From Pantoea sp. AS-PWVM4 (GTDB lineage Bacteria > Pseudomonadota > Gammaproteobacteria > Enterobacterales > Enterobacteriaceae), in NCBI RefSeq assembly GCF_000468095.1, contig NZ_ASZC01000006.1, positions 215,331 to 279,330 of the forward strand: 64,000 nucleotides of DNA. Direction: 5' to 3'. The position numbers were made by a program, and so were the translations under genes. Below the pieces are notes generated by a model. That model saw only the letters and a list, made by a program, of their open reading frames with translations. It had not been told where the DNA came from and did not search any database. Shown here one piece after another: positions 10,308 to 20,345 of the stretch. Position 1 is the stretch's first letter, and every line of letters begins with the position of its first letter.

Positions 10308-11057
10308 TTGACGTTGAATACGATAAAAAAAGAGGAGCGGCGTTATTCGCTACGCGGTATCGATCTCTACGCTTTTCAGGATGGGGCGTCCTTTCTCGAC
10401 TTTCTTCTGCCTGACGAGAAGCCGCGCAGTGGTACGCTGGTGGCGATCAATGCCGAAAAGATGTTGACGCTGGAAAGCGATGCACAAGTCCGTGCGTTGA
10501 TTGAGCAAGCCGAATTTAAATATGCCGATGGCATCAGCATTGTACATTCGTTACGCAAGAAATATCCGCAGCTACGGGTAAACAGAATTGCCGGAGCCGA
10601 TTTGTGGGAGGCATTGATGGAACGTGCTGGCCGCAGTGGCATCCCGGTCTTTTTGATTGGCGGTCGTGACGCTGTGTTGCAGGAAACCTGCGAAAAACTA
10701 CGCCGTCAGTGGCAGGTGAACATTGTCGGCAGCCAGGATGGCTATTTTACCCCGGATGAGCGCGAGGCGTTATTTACGCGTATTGCTGCCAGCAAAGCGC
10801 AGATTGTGACTGTCGCGCTGGGATCGCCACGTCAGGAGTTGCTGATGCGTGATTGCCGCGCCCATTGGCCCGACGCGCTGTATATGGGGGTAGGTGGCAC
10901 CTATGATGTGTTTACCGGGCGGGTGGCGCGCGCGCCCCGTAGCTGGCAAAAACTTGGGCTGGAATGGCTGTATCGCTTGATTCGTCAGCCTTCGCGCTGG
11001 CGACGCCAAATAAAGTTGCTGAAATATTTAGGCTATCACTGGCGCGGCGATCTCTGA
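10308..11057 (+). CDS. wecG: UDP-ManNAcA:lipid I ManNAcA transferase WecG
   Basis: Adds ManNAcA to ECA lipid I to make lipid II; family 26 glycosyltransferase (WecG/TagA). Signature blocks are [67 protein letters not shown] and [19 protein letters not shown]. Length 249 residues. The start is TTG at 10308, preceded by AGG at 10298-10300 with seven bases of spacing; no in-frame ATG gives the family N-terminus. It is the last gene of the cluster. Confidence 0.95.
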   Translation: MTLNTIKKEERRYSLRGIDLYAFQDGASFLDFLLPDEKPRSGTLVAINAEKMLTLESDAQVRALIEQAEFKYADGISIVHSLRKKYPQLRVNRIAGADLWEALMERAGRSGIPVFLIGGRDAVLQETCEKLRRQWQVNIVGSQDGYFTPDEREALFTRIAASKAQIVTVALGSPRQELLMRDCRAHWPDALYMGVGGTYDVFTGRVARAPRSWQKLGLEWLYRLIRQPSRWRRQIKLLKYLGYHWRGDL

Positions 11058-11165
11058 TATTGCTGATTAATGCAGCAATTTCTGGTTGGGGCAGGCATAA
11101 AGTGCAGTATTTATCGACGGAATGCACAAAGCGTAACCAAACGCGTTTTTTTATGAAAAAAGCAC

Positions 11166-11194
11166 TGGACAGTCTGGTATCAGGTCCGTAGTAT
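11166..11194 (+). promoter_or_regulatory. promoter of the argX-hisR-leuT-proM tRNA operon
   Basis: TGGACA at 11166-11171 and TAGTAT at 11189-11194 with 17-bp spacing form a strong sigma70 promoter. A GC-rich discriminator follows, as expected of a stringently controlled stable-RNA promoter. It lies about 22 bases upstream of the first tRNA. Confidence 0.75.
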
Positions 11195-11215
11195 GCACAT
11201 CCGCAACGGCGCTAC

Positions 11216-11292
<77 letters not shown>

Positions 11293-11355
11293 TTAAGTTT
11301 GTGCGCAAGAGCTTCGGTGGTTTTAAATACCGCGTTAGGCAGTAAAAAGATTTAT

Positions 11356-11432
11356 GGTGGCTATAGCTCAGTTGGTAGAGCCCTGGATTGTGATTCCAGT
11401 TGTCGTGGGTTCGAGTCCCATTAGCCACCCCA
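11356..11432 (+). tRNA. hisR: tRNA-His (anticodon GTG)
   Basis: 77-nt tRNA beginning with the extra 5' G typical of tRNA-His and ending in encoded CCA. The anticodon is GTG in the loop TTGTGAT. Second gene of the operon. Confidence 0.97.
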
Positions 11433-11448
11433 GATTTTGCTGGGACAT

Positions 11449-11535
11449 GCGAAGGTGGCGGAATTGGTAGACGCGCTAGCTTCAGGTGTTAGTGTCTTAA
11501 CGGACGTGAGGGTTCAAGTCCCTCTCTTCGCACCA
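11449..11535 (+). tRNA. leuT: tRNA-Leu (anticodon CAG)
   Basis: 87-nt class II tRNA with a long variable arm, encoded CCA and anticodon CAG in the loop TTCAGGT. It matches the leuT position in the E. coli operon. Confidence 0.96.
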
Positions 11536-11560
11536 GGCAAAATATTAAGATAAAAAAAAT

Positions 11561-11637
11561 CGGCGAGTAGCGCAGCTTGGTAGCGCAACTGGTTTGGGAC
11601 CAGTGGGTCGGAGGTTCGAATCCTCTCTCGCCGACCA
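11561..11637 (+). tRNA. proM: tRNA-Pro (anticodon TGG)
   Basis: 77-nt tRNA with acceptor CGGCGAG/CTCGCCG, encoded CCA and anticodon TGG in the loop TTTGGGA. Last tRNA of the operon; an intrinsic terminator follows within 20 bases. Confidence 0.97.
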
Positions 11638-11653
11638 TCTTAATATGAAAAAC

Positions 11654-11678
11654 AACCTGCTAAGAGCAGGTTTTTTTT
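11654..11678 (+). terminator. intrinsic terminator of the tRNA operon
   Basis: Stem AACCTGCT / AGCAGGTT with an AAG loop followed by eight T residues, just after tRNA-Pro. Confidence 0.93.
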
Positions 11679-11706
11679 CGTCTGTAGAAAAGTGATTTCA
11701 TGCCAT

Positions 11707-11863
11707 TGTCTCTGTTCTGAGACATGCAACTTGTTGATTTATATGTGTTTTACATATCCTTGCATTGCCTGTCGCTCAGCGGAGACAATCTGGAGCCGAT
11801 TTGTCGCTGTATCCCGACATCATCGTTTGGCTTTAGCACATCGATAAAAATAACCATCTGATA
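11707..11863 (+). promoter_or_regulatory. GlrR (QseF) enhancer sites and IHF-like sites upstream of glmZ
   Basis: Three exact matches to the GlrR consensus TGTC-N10-GACA lie at 11707-11724, 11770-11787 and 11802-11819. Their centres are 63 and 32 bp apart, close to whole turns of the helix. A perfect IHF-consensus match (reverse orientation, CAA-N4-TTGATT) is at 11727-11739. A one-mismatch copy at 11851-11863 lies between the last GlrR site and the promoter, where DNA bending would be useful. GlrR/GlrK control of glmY/glmZ via sigma54 is known in enterobacteria. Confidence 0.85.
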
Positions 11864-11893
11864 AATATAGATTTAATTTGTCATCTGCAAACC

Positions 11894-11916
11894 TGGCACG
11901 GCTTGTGCAATAATAT
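11894..11916 (+). promoter_or_regulatory. overlapping sigma54 and sigma70 promoters of glmZ
   Basis: TGGCACG-N4-GTGCA (11894-11909) is a sigma54 -24/-12 element with one mismatch: GG at 11895-11896 and GC at 11907-11908. TAATAT at 11911-11916 is a sigma70 -10 box. Both point to a start at about 11921, the first base of GlmZ. Dual promoters of this kind are known for glmY/glmZ in Enterobacterales. Confidence 0.8.
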
Positions 11917-11920
11917 CTTC

Positions 11921-12117
11921 GTAGATGCTCATTCCACCTCTTATGTCTGCTGATGCTGCATAAACCTGGGAATGATGCAGAGCCCCTTACGGTATCCGTT
12001 GTCCAGCCAGGCAGCATCGCGCAAGCCTTACTGCAAACCCGGACATTACGTTGAGTCGGATACCATCAGTTGTCTTACCGACCTGATCTTACACCTGCCT
12101 CTGGCAGGTGTTTTTTT
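11921..12117 (+). ncRNA. glmZ: small regulatory RNA GlmZ
   Basis: Hfq-dependent sRNA that activates glmS translation (glucosamine-6-phosphate synthase) and is itself inactivated by RapZ/RNase E processing, with GlmY as decoy. The 5' end GTAGATGCTCATTCCACCTC closely matches E. coli GlmZ. A second conserved block, AATGATGCAGAGCCCCTTACGG, is interrupted only by small differences. Position upstream of hemY is as in E. coli, although aslA/aslB are absent here. Length is about 197 nt, ending in a strong intrinsic terminator. Confidence 0.88.
12091..12117 (+). terminator. intrinsic terminator of glmZ
   Basis: Stem ACACCTGCC / GGCAGGTGT with a three-base loop followed by seven T residues. Confidence 0.93.
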
Positions 12118-12130
12118 ATCTGCAAAATCT

Positions 12131-12189
12131 GCGCGATAAATCGTGCCGCTACCATCACATACATTCTGTAGTGACGTGATTTATCTCGC
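12131..12189. repeat. degenerate REP/BIME pair, reversed arrangement
   Basis: GCGCGATAAATCGTGCCGCT at 12131-12150 faces a diverged copy of the same unit in the opposite direction at 12168-12189 (GTAGTGACGTGATTTATCTC). The two units are the same family as the pairs at 32375, 35020, 45096 and 56138, but here their order is reversed and the sequence more decayed. Confidence 0.7.
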
Positions 12190-12208
12190 CTGATGATAGA
12201 ATTTAGCG

Positions 12209-12233
12209 CAAAAAAAGCCGGGCAAGCCCGGCG
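12209..12233 (-). terminator. intrinsic terminator of the hemCDXY operon
   Basis: On the minus strand the stem GCCGGGC / GCCCGGC is followed by seven T residues, 25 bases after the hemY stop. Confidence 0.88.
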
Positions 12234-12257
12234 TGCACAAAAATAACAATCGAGAAA

Positions 12258-13454
12258 TCAGGCGCTGGGGTTGTTCTTCAACGTCAGCAGGAGTCCTTCA
12301 CGACGCATCTTCGCCGCTTCTTCCGGCCGGTGCATGCGATCGTAGACATCTGCCAGCCATGCGTAATCAAACGCATCGGGACGCTGCGCCAGCGCCTGCT
12401 GGAAGGCTTCTGCTGCCTGCTGCCACTCGCCGTGACGCATCAGCATCTGACCCAGCGTGCTGTGCAGCAGCGGTGTTGCGCCGTGCTGTTTAATTTGATT
12501 GCGCAGCGCTTTCTCCAGCGACTCTGGATCGCCGCTTTTGATACGCGGCATCAGCAGCACCAGACGATCGTCGTACTGGCGCTTCAGCCCATCCAGCACG
12601 ATAGCTTGCGCGGTATCCGGGTCATCGCACTCAATCAGATGCTCCGCCATTGCCACCTGCAACGCAGTTTCCTGACGGGTTTTACGGCTCTGATTTTGCC
12701 ACCAGCGTTTCAGGCCATCGTTGCCCTGGTCGGCCATCGCCTGATTCATCAGGCCCAGCCATGCTTGCTGCTGGAGCGCTGCGCGCTGGGTATCATCGTT
12801 GATCTGCACTTTTTGCATCGAGGGCAGGATATCCAGCAGCGCGCCCCAGGCACCCGTACGGATATAGGCCTGCTCAGCCAAACGTAACACTTCAGGGTGA
12901 CGTGGTGCCACTTCCAGCAAACGGTCGATGCCATGACGGGCGGCGTGGTCTTCATTGCGCGCCAGTTGCAGACGAACTCGGGTAATCTCCACCGGAATGG
13001 TGTCGTTTTGCGACAGCTCGGCGGCACGTTCCAGATGCTGGTTAGCGCGAAGCTCGTCGCCACGCTGCTGCGCTGCTTCTGCCGCCAGCAGATAGTTAGC
13101 GACTGGCTGGTCGGCGTGATCGGCATCTTTCGACAGCAGTTTCTCAACTTGCTTGTAATCGCCTTCTGCCAGCTTCATCAGCGCGGTTTGAGTATGACGC
13201 TGCGCGCGACGACGCTTACGACCGGTAAACCAGCCACGGGTACGTGCGCCGGTACGGAACAGACGGCGCAGCACCCACTCAACGAACAGAATCACCAGCA
13301 GGCTGAGGATCAGGATGATGGCCAGGCCGGTAACGCTGGTTTCAATGTTCCAATTGTCGGTCTGGATCAGCACATAACCCTGGTGACCGGCCAACATTGG
13401 GCCGAGCACCACACCGGCGATCAACAGCAGAAAAAGTACCAATACTTTTAGCAT
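12258..13454 (-). CDS. hemY: HemY, inner-membrane TPR protein of the heme operon
   Basis: 398 residues, identical in length to E. coli HemY. Two N-terminal hydrophobic segments (residues 1-20 and about 40-60, the second in GLAIILILSLLVILFVEWVLRRLF) precede a long cytoplasmic helical domain with TPR-like repeats. The protein is linked to protoporphyrin metabolism, but no enzymatic activity is established; it is distinct from Bacillus HemY (protoporphyrinogen oxidase). Last gene of hemCDXY, two bases after hemX. Confidence 0.94.
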   Translation of the reverse strand: MLKVLVLFLLLIAGVVLGPMLAGHQGYVLIQTDNWNIETSVTGLAIILILSLLVILFVEWVLRRLFRTGARTRGWFTGRKRRRAQRHTQTALMKLAEGDYKQVEKLLSKDADHADQPVANYLLAAEAAQQRGDELRANQHLERAAELSQNDTIPVEITRVRLQLARNEDHAARHGIDRLLEVAPRHPEVLRLAEQAYIRTGAWGALLDILPSMQKVQINDDTQRAALQQQAWLGLMNQAMADQGNDGLKRWWQNQSRKTRQETALQVAMAEHLIECDDPDTAQAIVLDGLKRQYDDRLVLLMPRIKSGDPESLEKALRNQIKQHGATPLLHSTLGQMLMRHGEWQQAAEAFQQALAQRPDAFDYAWLADVYDRMHRPEEAAKMRREGLLLTLKNNPSA

Positions 13455-13456
13455 GC

Positions 13457-14590
13457 TTAGCCTCCCTGCTGGTCAGCCGCAACCGATGGCTGCGCCAACA
13501 GATTACGCACGCGGGTTTGCATCAACTTATCCAGCAGTTGCTGGCTTTCCAACGAATCAGGGACATCCATCGAGATACTTTGCTGGCTCAGCTCGTCCAG
13601 CTGATCAAGGAAGGCTTTGGTCGCGGCATCATTGGTATCATACCAGGCACGTACCCAGGTGGAGACGGCATCAATCGATTGTTTGTAGATTTCGTCCTGA
13701 TGGCGTGGCACGGCCTGGGCGGCGATCAGCAGACGCGAACGGATATTTTCTCGCAGATAGACATCCTGGTTAGGCGCCAGCAGCGGCTGCGCGGTGTTAT
13801 CGCGGCGGCGGATGGTGATAAAGCCGTCCATAAAGTTGTGCCAGCTTTTCACCAGATTCTGCCGCCATTCATGCAGTGAGCTGGAAAGCTCGCCGCTGTC
13901 GGCATCCATCGGCGAATCGTCGTTGTCGTTATCTGCCAGTCGCAGGTTATCCACGCCGTTCGACAGTTGATTCAGCTTGAGGATGATGCCGTCGTAATCG
14001 ACCTGGCTGACGGCTGAAAGCGAGCTGATATCCTGAGTCAGGGCGCGACGTACATTCATTACGCTCGGATCATTCATTTCCGCGAGGCTGGTGTCTGCGC
14101 TTTTCAGCAACGCGGCTGCGGTGGTGACATCCTGATCGCTCCACAGCTTACGCCCCGCCAGTTTGACCAGATAATCAGCCTGCGCCAGCAGCCAGGTGCG
14201 GGTATCGTTACCCGAAATAGTGGCGACTTTTTGCCGTAAGGCTTCCAGCTCTTTGGCGCTGGCGTCTTGTTGGTTACGTGCTTCCTGCAAGGCGCTGTTG
14301 GCGCTTTCCAGTTGCTGCGTCAGCTGTTGTTTATCGCTGCCCAGTTGCTGTTGCAGTGCGCTCAGTTGCTCACTCAGATTCTGGTTAGTCTGAGCCTGTA
14401 AGTCGGCCTGGTGTTTCCCATTCAGGTAAAGGCCCGCGCCAATCGCCAGCGCAATCACAATCGCCACCGCACCCAGCACCTTGCCATCGCGTTTGTTGTC
14501 GCGCGGTGATTTTTTAGCTGGAGGAGTAGCGTTGTCGCCCGCTGGTGTGGTTTCGTCAACCACGGCGGAGGAGGCTTTTTGTTCCGTCAT
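13457..14590 (-). CDS. hemX: HemX, membrane-anchored uroporphyrinogen-III C-methyltransferase-like protein
   Basis: 377 residues: a charged N-terminus rich in P and K, one membrane segment ([19 protein letters not shown], about residues 38-56), a Gln-rich coiled coil to about residue 120, and a soluble C-terminal domain with [20 protein letters not shown]. Although often annotated as a methyltransferase, the SAM-binding motifs of CobA/CysG are not visible, so an accessory role in tetrapyrrole synthesis is more likely. Lies between hemD and hemY. Confidence 0.93.
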   Translation of the reverse strand: MTEQKASSAVVDETTPAGDNATPPAKKSPRDNKRDGKVLGAVAIVIALAIGAGLYLNGKHQADLQAQTNQNLSEQLSALQQQLGSDKQQLTQQLESANSALQEARNQQDASAKELEALRQKVATISGNDTRTWLLAQADYLVKLAGRKLWSDQDVTTAAALLKSADTSLAEMNDPSVMNVRRALTQDISSLSAVSQVDYDGIILKLNQLSNGVDNLRLADNDNDDSPMDADSGELSSSLHEWRQNLVKSWHNFMDGFITIRRRDNTAQPLLAPNQDVYLRENIRSRLLIAAQAVPRHQDEIYKQSIDAVSTWVRAWYDTNDAATKAFLDQLDELSQQSISMDVPDSLESQQLLDKLMQTRVRNLLAQPSVAADQQGG

Positions 14591-14613
14591 TGCGGCTCAT
14601 CCCAATGTTAAGT

Positions 14614-15354
14614 TCAGCGTAACGCACGCAGCAGCGCATCGTTATCGGCACCATCGGCTACATCAATATCCTGCCAGCCCAGTGTGGCTGCCAGGGTAGC
14701 CAAACGTTCACTGACGACCACCAGCCGACAGTGTAATAACCATTCCCGTCGATCGATTGGCGGAAACAGCGCAAACAGTTGTTGTAACATTTCACCGCTG
14801 GTCACCACCAGCGTGGTAATTCCGCGATCGCGCCAGCGACGCCCCTCAACGGCACCGTCATAGGTTTTTTCACAACGTTGGTAGCATTCGCAGTAACGCA
14901 CATCGGCACCGCGTTCCGTCAGGGTATCTGCCAGCAACTCACGACCGGGACTGCCGCGCAGAATTAAGGCACGTTTGCCGTTCACCTGTTGTAAACGGTT
15001 GAGACGCACCAGTTCTTCGCTGGTTTCCCGCGCATGAGGATAGTCTACTTTCAGATTACTGACGGTATGCAACGCCAGCGCGGTGCTGCGGCCAATGGCG
15101 TAGTAATCAAGATGCGTGGGCCAGGCGAAGCCCTGACTTTGCAACGCCGGGTGGGCAAAGGTCACCACCTGTTGTGACAACAAGAACACCAGGTCACCGG
15201 GTTGCAGTGCGGCAAGTTGTTGTGGCAAGTGAACAATATCGCGACCCGGTGTGAACTCAATCAGCGGTAAGATCCACGCCAGTTTCCCCTGGGTTCGCAA
15301 ACGTGCGACCAGTTCACTGGCTGCTGGCTCGGGACGGGTCACGAGAATGGTCAT
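14614..15354 (-). CDS. hemD: uroporphyrinogen-III synthase HemD
   Basis: Cyclises hydroxymethylbilane with inversion of ring D to give uroporphyrinogen III. 246 residues, starting [19 protein letters not shown]. Weakly conserved family features are visible: [36 protein letters not shown] and [12 protein letters not shown]. The start overlaps the hemC stop by four bases, so it is probably translationally coupled to the gene that makes its substrate. Confidence 0.95.
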   Translation of the reverse strand: MTILVTRPEPAASELVARLRTQGKLAWILPLIEFTPGRDIVHLPQQLAALQPGDLVFLLSQQVVTFAHPALQSQGFAWPTHLDYYAIGRSTALALHTVSNLKVDYPHARETSEELVRLNRLQQVNGKRALILRGSPGRELLADTLTERGADVRYCECYQRCEKTYDGAVEGRRWRDRGITTLVVTSGEMLQQLFALFPPIDRREWLLHCRLVVVSERLATLAATLGWQDIDVADGADNDALLRALR

Positions 15355-16292
15355 GCAGGCGGCTGCCCCTGATAAACCTCACGCAGAATCTCGCGTGCGC
15401 CATTTTCCAGTAGCTCTTCCGCCAGCGAAATACCCATTTGCTCCGCCTGATCACGCGGGCCACGACGTTCGCCGGTGATCATCTGGCTGCCATCTGGTGA
15501 ACCCACCAAACCACGCAGCCACAGCTGATCGCCTTCCAGCACCGCAAAGCTACCAATCGGTACCTGACAGCCGCCTTCCAGACGGGTGTTCATGGCGCGT
15601 TCAGCGCGCACGCAAACCGCGGTATCGCCGTCATTCAGCGCCTGGAGCAGGGCAATCAGTTCGGCATCGTCGAGGCGGCATTCAATGCCGACTGCGCCCT
15701 GACCGACGGCCGGTAATGAGATTTCAGCGGGTAACGCGAAGCGGATGCGCTCTTCCAGGCCAAGACGCTTAAGGCCCGCAGCAGCCAGAATAATGGCGTC
15801 ATACTCACCGGCATCCAGTTTGCCCAGGCGGGTGCCGACATTGCCGCGCAGCGAGCGAATCACCAGGTCGGGACGGCGTGCGCTGAGCTGGCACTGACGG
15901 CGTAAGCTTGAGGTGCCGACGACCGCGCCCTGCGGCAGTGCATCGATAGAATCGTAATGATTGGAGACAAAGGCGTCGCGTGGGTCTTCGCGCTCGCAGA
16001 TGGTGACCAGGCCGAGTCCTTCAGGGAAATCTACCGGCACATCTTTCATCGAATGCACGGCGAGGTCGGCGCGATTTTCCAGCATCGCCAACTCCAGCTC
16101 CTTGACGAAAAGCCCTTTTCCCCCCACTTTAGCCAGCGGCGTATCAAGGATGACATCACCTTTGGTGACCATTGGCACCAGCTCTACGCGCAGACCAGGG
16201 TGCGCCGTCATCAGGCGTTGCTGGACATATTGTGCCTGCCAGAGTGCGAGGGGACTTTGTCTTGTAGCAATTCTGAAAATTTTGTCTAACAT
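15351..16292 (-). CDS. hemC: porphobilinogen deaminase (hydroxymethylbilane synthase) HemC
   Basis: Polymerises four porphobilinogens to hydroxymethylbilane. 313 residues. The dipyrromethane cofactor cysteine is C242 in [12 protein letters not shown] and the catalytic aspartate is D84 in VHSMKDVPV. The signature [14 protein letters not shown] starts at residue 10. First gene of the operon, divergent from cyaA across a 314-base intergenic region. Confidence 0.97.
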   Translation of the reverse strand: MLDKIFRIATRQSPLALWQAQYVQQRLMTAHPGLRVELVPMVTKGDVILDTPLAKVGGKGLFVKELELAMLENRADLAVHSMKDVPVDFPEGLGLVTICEREDPRDAFVSNHYDSIDALPQGAVVGTSSLRRQCQLSARRPDLVIRSLRGNVGTRLGKLDAGEYDAIILAAAGLKRLGLEERIRFALPAEISLPAVGQGAVGIECRLDDAELIALLQALNDGDTAVCVRAERAMNTRLEGGCQVPIGSFAVLEGDQLWLRGLVGSPDGSQMITGERRGPRDQAEQMGISLAEELLENGAREILREVYQGQPPA

Positions 16293-16322
16293 GCTGTTAA
16301 CCGTTTTGATCGTTCATCGAAT

Positions 16323-16352
16323 ATCCTACCATCGATAGGGGAATGCTGTCAG
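16323..16352 (-). promoter_or_regulatory. candidate hemC promoter
   Basis: On the minus strand CTGACA (16352-16347) and TAGGAT (16328-16323) are separated by 18 bp and would start transcription about 35 bases before hemC. Matches to consensus are 5/6 and 4/6. Confidence 0.5.
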
Positions 16353-16479
16353 TTTCAACGGATTGAAAAGACTCTGATGTCAGATTTCGCCGCGATCACC
16401 GGGGAATAATCTGAGGTCATAGTCCGAAAACGCAGGGGTTAGTTCGGAACGTGCTAAACTGTTAAGTAGCGCAACTTTC

Positions 16480-16515
16480 TTTACGGTCAATCTGCCAGGT
16501 GTTAGATTGATCACG
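16480..16515 (+). promoter_or_regulatory. cyaA promoter (P2-like) with CRP site over the -10
   Basis: TTTACG (16480-16485) and TAGATT (16503-16508) with 17-bp spacing form the promoter. A CRP site TGTTA-N6-TCACG (16500-16515, 8 of 10 consensus bases) covers the -10 box. This is the arrangement described for E. coli cyaA P2, where cAMP-CRP represses adenylate cyclase synthesis. Confidence 0.8.
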
Positions 16516-16606
16516 TTTCCAGCAATAATTTGCCCGATATCTTTATTATTAAGTGGCAGGTTTCGGAAACAGGGTGCTTAACACTGGGACAATCAGGCGA
16601 AACGTC

Positions 16607-19165
16607 TTGTACCTCTACATTGAGACACTGAAACAGAGACTGGATGCTATCAACCAGCTGCGTGTAGATCGCGCGCTGGCTGCGATGGGACCTGCTTTCC
16701 AGCACGTCTACAGTCTGCTGCCAACATTACTGCATTATCATCATCCGCTGATGCCGGGTTACCTTGAGGGTAACGTTCCACATGGCATCAGCTTTTACAC
16801 GCCTGATGAAAACCAACAACAACTGTTGCAGGATCTGGCGGGTAAACAGCCGCTACATCTCAGCACCGGTGCCAAAGGCGAAATGCCGATCACCGGCATC
16901 TACTCAATGGGCAGCACCTCCTCTGTCGGCCAGAACAGCGTCTCCGATCTTGATATCTGGGTTTGTCATCAATCCTGGTTGGATAATGAAGAGCGCCTCA
17001 ACCTGCAACGTAAATGTACCTTGTTGCAGAAATGGTGCGTCTCAATGGGGGTGGAAGTCAGCTTCTTCCTAATCGATGAGAACCGTTTCCGTCATAACGA
17101 AAGCGGCAGTCTCGGTGCAGAAGATTGCGGCTCGACCCAACATATTTTGCTGCTGGATGAATTTTACCGTACCGCTGTGCGTATGGCCGGTAAACGTATC
17201 CTGTGGAACATGGTGCCCGGTGAAGAGGAGCATCATTACGACGATTACGTCATGTCGCTGTACGCCCAGGGCGTGCTGACACCGAACGAATGGCTTGATC
17301 TGGGTGGCCTCGGCACCCTGTCAGCCGAAGAGTATTTCGGTGCCAGCCTGTGGCAGCTGTATAAAAGCATCGATTCACCGTACAAAGCGGTGCTGAAAAC
17401 GCTGCTGCTGGAAGCCTATAGCTGGGAATATCCCAATACCCAACTGCTGGCGATGGACATCAAGCAGCGCCTGCACGACGGCGAAATTGTCTGCTTCGGT
17501 CTTGATCCCTACTGCATGATGCTGGAACGCGTGACGCGTTATCTCACCAGTATTGACGATTTGGCACGTCTTGATCTGGTGCGTCGCTGCTTCTACCTCA
17601 AAGTATGTGAAAAACTTTCCAGTGAAGAGAGCCATCACCGCTCCGGCTGGCGCCGCGAAATCCTGTCGCAGCTGGTGAAAGAGTGGGGCTGGGACGACGA
17701 GAAGCTGGCGGTGCTGGATAACCGCGCGCAGTGGAAAATCGAGCGCGTGCGTGAAGCGCACAATGAATTGCTGGATGCGATGATGCAGAGCTATCGCAAC
17801 CTGATCCGTTTCGCACGCCGTAACAATTTAAGCGTCAGCGCCAGCCCGCAGGACATCGGCGTGCTGACGCGTAAACTGTATGCTGCCTTTGAAGCGCTAC
17901 CCGGCAAGGTGACGCTGGTGAACCCGCAGATTTCGCCCGACCTGTCGGAAGATAATCTGACCTTTATTCACGTCCCGGCTGGTCGCGCCAATCGCGCAGG
18001 TTGGTATCTGTATAACCAGTCGCCGGACATGAGTTCCATCATCAGCCATCAGCCGCTGGAATATAACCGCTACCTGAACAAACTGGTGGCGTGGGCGTGG
18101 TTTAACGGTTTGATGACCAGCAAAACCCGGCTGCATATCAAGGGCAATGAACTCTGCGATCTGCCGCGTTTGCAGGAGCTGGTGAATGATGTCTCGCATC
18201 ATTTCCCGCTGCGCGTACCGGCACCGACGCCAAAAGCGCTCTACAGCCCGTGTGAAATTCGACACCTGGCGATTATCGTTAACCTCGAACACGATCCCAC
18301 CTCCGCGTTCCGCAATCAGGTGGTGCATTTCGATTTCCGTAAACTGGACGTGTTTAGTTTCGGTCAGCAGCAGCAATGCCTGATTGGCAGCATTGATCTG
18401 TTGTACCGCAACTCGTGGAATGAGGTGCGTACGCTGCACTTCAGCGGCGAGCAGGCGATGATCGAAGCGCTGAAAACCATCCTTGGCAAAATGCATCAGG
18501 ATGCTGCCCCGCCGGATACGGTAGAGGTGTTCTGCTACAGCCAGCATCTGCGCGGCCTGATTCGTACCCGCGTCCAGCAGTTGGTGTCAGAATGCATCGA
18601 GTTGCGTCTTTCCAGTACCCGTCAGGAACCGGGCCGCTTCAAAGCATTGCGCATGGCGGGCCAGACCTGGGGGCTGTTCTTTGAACGCATGAGCGTGTCG
18701 GTGCAGAAACTGGAAAATGCGGTCGAGTTCTACGGCGCGATTTCCAATAACAAGCTGCATGGACTGTCGATTAAAGTGGAGTCGAACCAGACGCCGCTGC
18801 CACCGGTGGTTAACGGCTATGCCAGCGAAGGCATCATCCAGTTCTTCTTTGAAGATACCAATGATGATCGCGGCTTCAACATTTATATCCTCGACGAAAC
18901 CAACCGCGTTGAGGTGTACCATCATTGCGAAGGCAGCAAAGAAGAACTGGTGCGTGACGTCAGCCGTTTCTACTCGTCATCGCATGACCGTTTTACCTAC
19001 GGTTCCAGCTTTATCAACTTCAACTTGCCGCAGTTCTATCAGATTGTGAATGCAGGCGATCGCTTCCAGGTGATCCCCTTCCGCAGTCAGACGCTGACGC
19101 AGCTGTGCGCCACACAGCCTGACAACGACAACGGCGATTTCCAGCCGCGTTATCAAATGCACTGA
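16607..19165 (+). CDS. cyaA: adenylate cyclase class I
   Basis: Makes cAMP from ATP; regulated through the phosphotransferase system by EIIA-Glc in enterobacteria. The N-terminal catalytic domain contains the nucleotidyltransferase signature [25 protein letters not shown], and the C-terminal regulatory half follows after about residue 540. Length 852 residues against 848 in E. coli. The TTG at 16607 was chosen because it gives the conserved N-terminus ([16 protein letters not shown]); a weak AGG lies nine bases upstream. A TTG start limiting expression is also known for E. coli cyaA. The last 20 residues diverge. Confidence 0.97.
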   Translation: MYLYIETLKQRLDAINQLRVDRALAAMGPAFQHVYSLLPTLLHYHHPLMPGYLEGNVPHGISFYTPDENQQQLLQDLAGKQPLHLSTGAKGEMPITGIYSMGSTSSVGQNSVSDLDIWVCHQSWLDNEERLNLQRKCTLLQKWCVSMGVEVSFFLIDENRFRHNESGSLGAEDCGSTQHILLLDEFYRTAVRMAGKRILWNMVPGEEEHHYDDYVMSLYAQGVLTPNEWLDLGGLGTLSAEEYFGASLWQLYKSIDSPYKAVLKTLLLEAYSWEYPNTQLLAMDIKQRLHDGEIVCFGLDPYCMMLERVTRYLTSIDDLARLDLVRRCFYLKVCEKLSSEESHHRSGWRREILSQLVKEWGWDDEKLAVLDNRAQWKIERVREAHNELLDAMMQSYRNLIRFARRNNLSVSASPQDIGVLTRKLYAAFEALPGKVTLVNPQISPDLSEDNLTFIHVPAGRANRAGWYLYNQSPDMSSIISHQPLEYNRYLNKLVAWAWFNGLMTSKTRLHIKGNELCDLPRLQELVNDVSHHFPLRVPAPTPKALYSPCEIRHLAIIVNLEHDPTSAFRNQVVHFDFRKLDVFSFGQQQQCLIGSIDLLYRNSWNEVRTLHFSGEQAMIEALKTILGKMHQDAAPPDTVEVFCYSQHLRGLIRTRVQQLVSECIELRLSSTRQEPGRFKALRMAGQTWGLFFERMSVSVQKLENAVEFYGAISNNKLHGLSIKVESNQTPLPPVVNGYASEGIIQFFFEDTNDDRGFNIYILDETNRVEVYHHCEGSKEELVRDVSRFYSSSHDRFTYGSSFINFNLPQFYQIVNAGDRFQVIPFRSQTLTQLCATQPDNDNGDFQPRYQMH

Positions 19166-19286
19166 TCCTGCCCGCGCTCGCGTGGCAGGTGTCGGACCTG
19201 TAACGTGTTTGCCGGTATTTCCTGTTGCTTTTACAACGTCAACTGCGATGATAAGCATCCAGGAAAGGACAGAAAGAGCAGACAGA

Positions 19287-19490
19287 ATGAGACAAATGAT
19301 ACGTCAGCTGGGAATGGCGCTGGCACTGGTCGGCTTAGCAGGCTGTGGTCTGAAAGGCCCCTTATATTTTCCGCCTCCGGAACAACCGAAAAAAACCAAT
19401 ACCCAGCCCACTGAACAGCAGCAGCAAGCAGCGAAAAGTGCGGATGTGGGTGGTTTAGTTACCGACAAACAAGGCATGCAGGGGAATTAA
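19287..19490 (+). CDS. lptM: LPS-assembly lipoprotein LptM (YifL)
   Basis: 67-residue lipoprotein with an N-terminal signal and lipobox LAGC (cysteine at residue 20), followed by the conserved motif GCGLKGPLYFPPPE and a Gln-rich tail. LptM associates with the LptD/LptE translocon and helps oxidative maturation of LptD (family knowledge). The ATG at 19287 is preceded by a purine-rich AGGAAAGGACAG stretch. Upstream dapF neighbour as in E. coli, but cyaY, normally between cyaA and this gene, is absent. Confidence 0.9.
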   Translation: MRQMIRQLGMALALVGLAGCGLKGPLYFPPPEQPKKTNTQPTEQQQQAAKSADVGGLVTDKQGMQGN

Positions 19491-19520
19491 TCTCCCATGA
19501 GTAATCCGGCGGAGCAGAAA

Positions 19521-20345
19521 ATGCAGTTCTCGAAAATGCACGGTCTTGGCAACGACTTTATGGTCGTGGACGCCGTGACGCAAAACGTCTTTTTTTCGCC
19601 GGAGCTGATTCGCCGTCTGGCGGATCGCCATCTGGGGATCGGTTTCGATCAACTGCTGATTGTCGAACCGCCTTACGATCCGGATCTTGATTTCCACTAT
19701 CGAATTTTCAACGCTGATGGCAGTGAAGTGGCGCAGTGTGGCAATGGTGCGCGCTGCTTCGCCCGTTTCGTGCGTCTGAAAGGGTTGACCAACAAAAGCG
19801 ATATCCGCGTCAGTACCCAAACCGGCCGGATGGTGCTGAGCGTCACCAATGACGAGCTGGTGCGCGTCAATATGGGTGAGCCAAACTTCGAACCCCAGCA
19901 GGTCCCGTTCCGTGCCAACAAAGCCGAGAATCTCTATCTGCTGCGCGTGGCCGACCAGACCGTGATGTTTGGCGCCGTGTCGATGGGTAATCCGCATTGC
20001 GTTATCCAGGTTGAGAACGTGAAAACCGCGCCGGTGGAAACCCTCGGCCCGGTACTGGAAAGCCATGAACGTTTTCCGGAGCGCGTGAACGTCGGCTTTA
20101 TGGAAGTGGTCAATCCAGAACACATTCGTCTGCGCGTTTATGAACGCGGCGCGGGTGAAACCCAGGCTTGTGGCAGTGGCGCGTGTGCCGCTGTTGCCTG
20201 CGGTATTCAGCAGGGCATTCTGGCGGAGAAAGTCCGCGTTGATCTGCCCGGCGGAACGCTGCATATTGCCTGGAAAGGGGCCGGTCAACCGCTGTTTATG
20301 ACCGGGCCAGCCACACACGTCTACGATGGGTTTATTCATCTATGA
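19521..20345 (+). CDS. dapF: diaminopimelate epimerase
   Basis: Interconverts LL- and meso-diaminopimelate for lysine and peptidoglycan. The two active-site cysteines are in [20 protein letters not shown] and [16 protein letters not shown]. 274 residues from the ATG at 19521, equal to E. coli; GGCGGAGCAG lies just before it. An earlier in-frame ATG at 19497 would add eight residues with no homology. The 3' end overlaps yigA by four bases. Confidence 0.97.
   Translation: MQFSKMHGLGNDFMVVDAVTQNVFFSPELIRRLADRHLGIGFDQLLIVEPPYDPDLDFHYRIFNADGSEVAQCGNGARCFARFVRLKGLTNKSDIRVSTQTGRMVLSVTNDELVRVNMGEPNFEPQQVPFRANKAENLYLLRVADQTVMFGAVSMGNPHCVIQVENVKTAPVETLGPVLESHERFPERVNVGFMEVVNPEHIRLRVYERGAGETQACGSGACAAVACGIQQGILAEKVRVDLPGGTLHIAWKGAGQPLFMTGPATHVYDGFIHL

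Noticed and set aside
11820..12017. Minus-strand small open frame
   Set aside because: Overlaps the glmZ promoter and RNA, which explain the conservation better.
19455..20339. Minus-strand open frame of about 290 codons
   Set aside because: Antisense shadow of dapF; no homology or start signals. It is not the missing cyaY.
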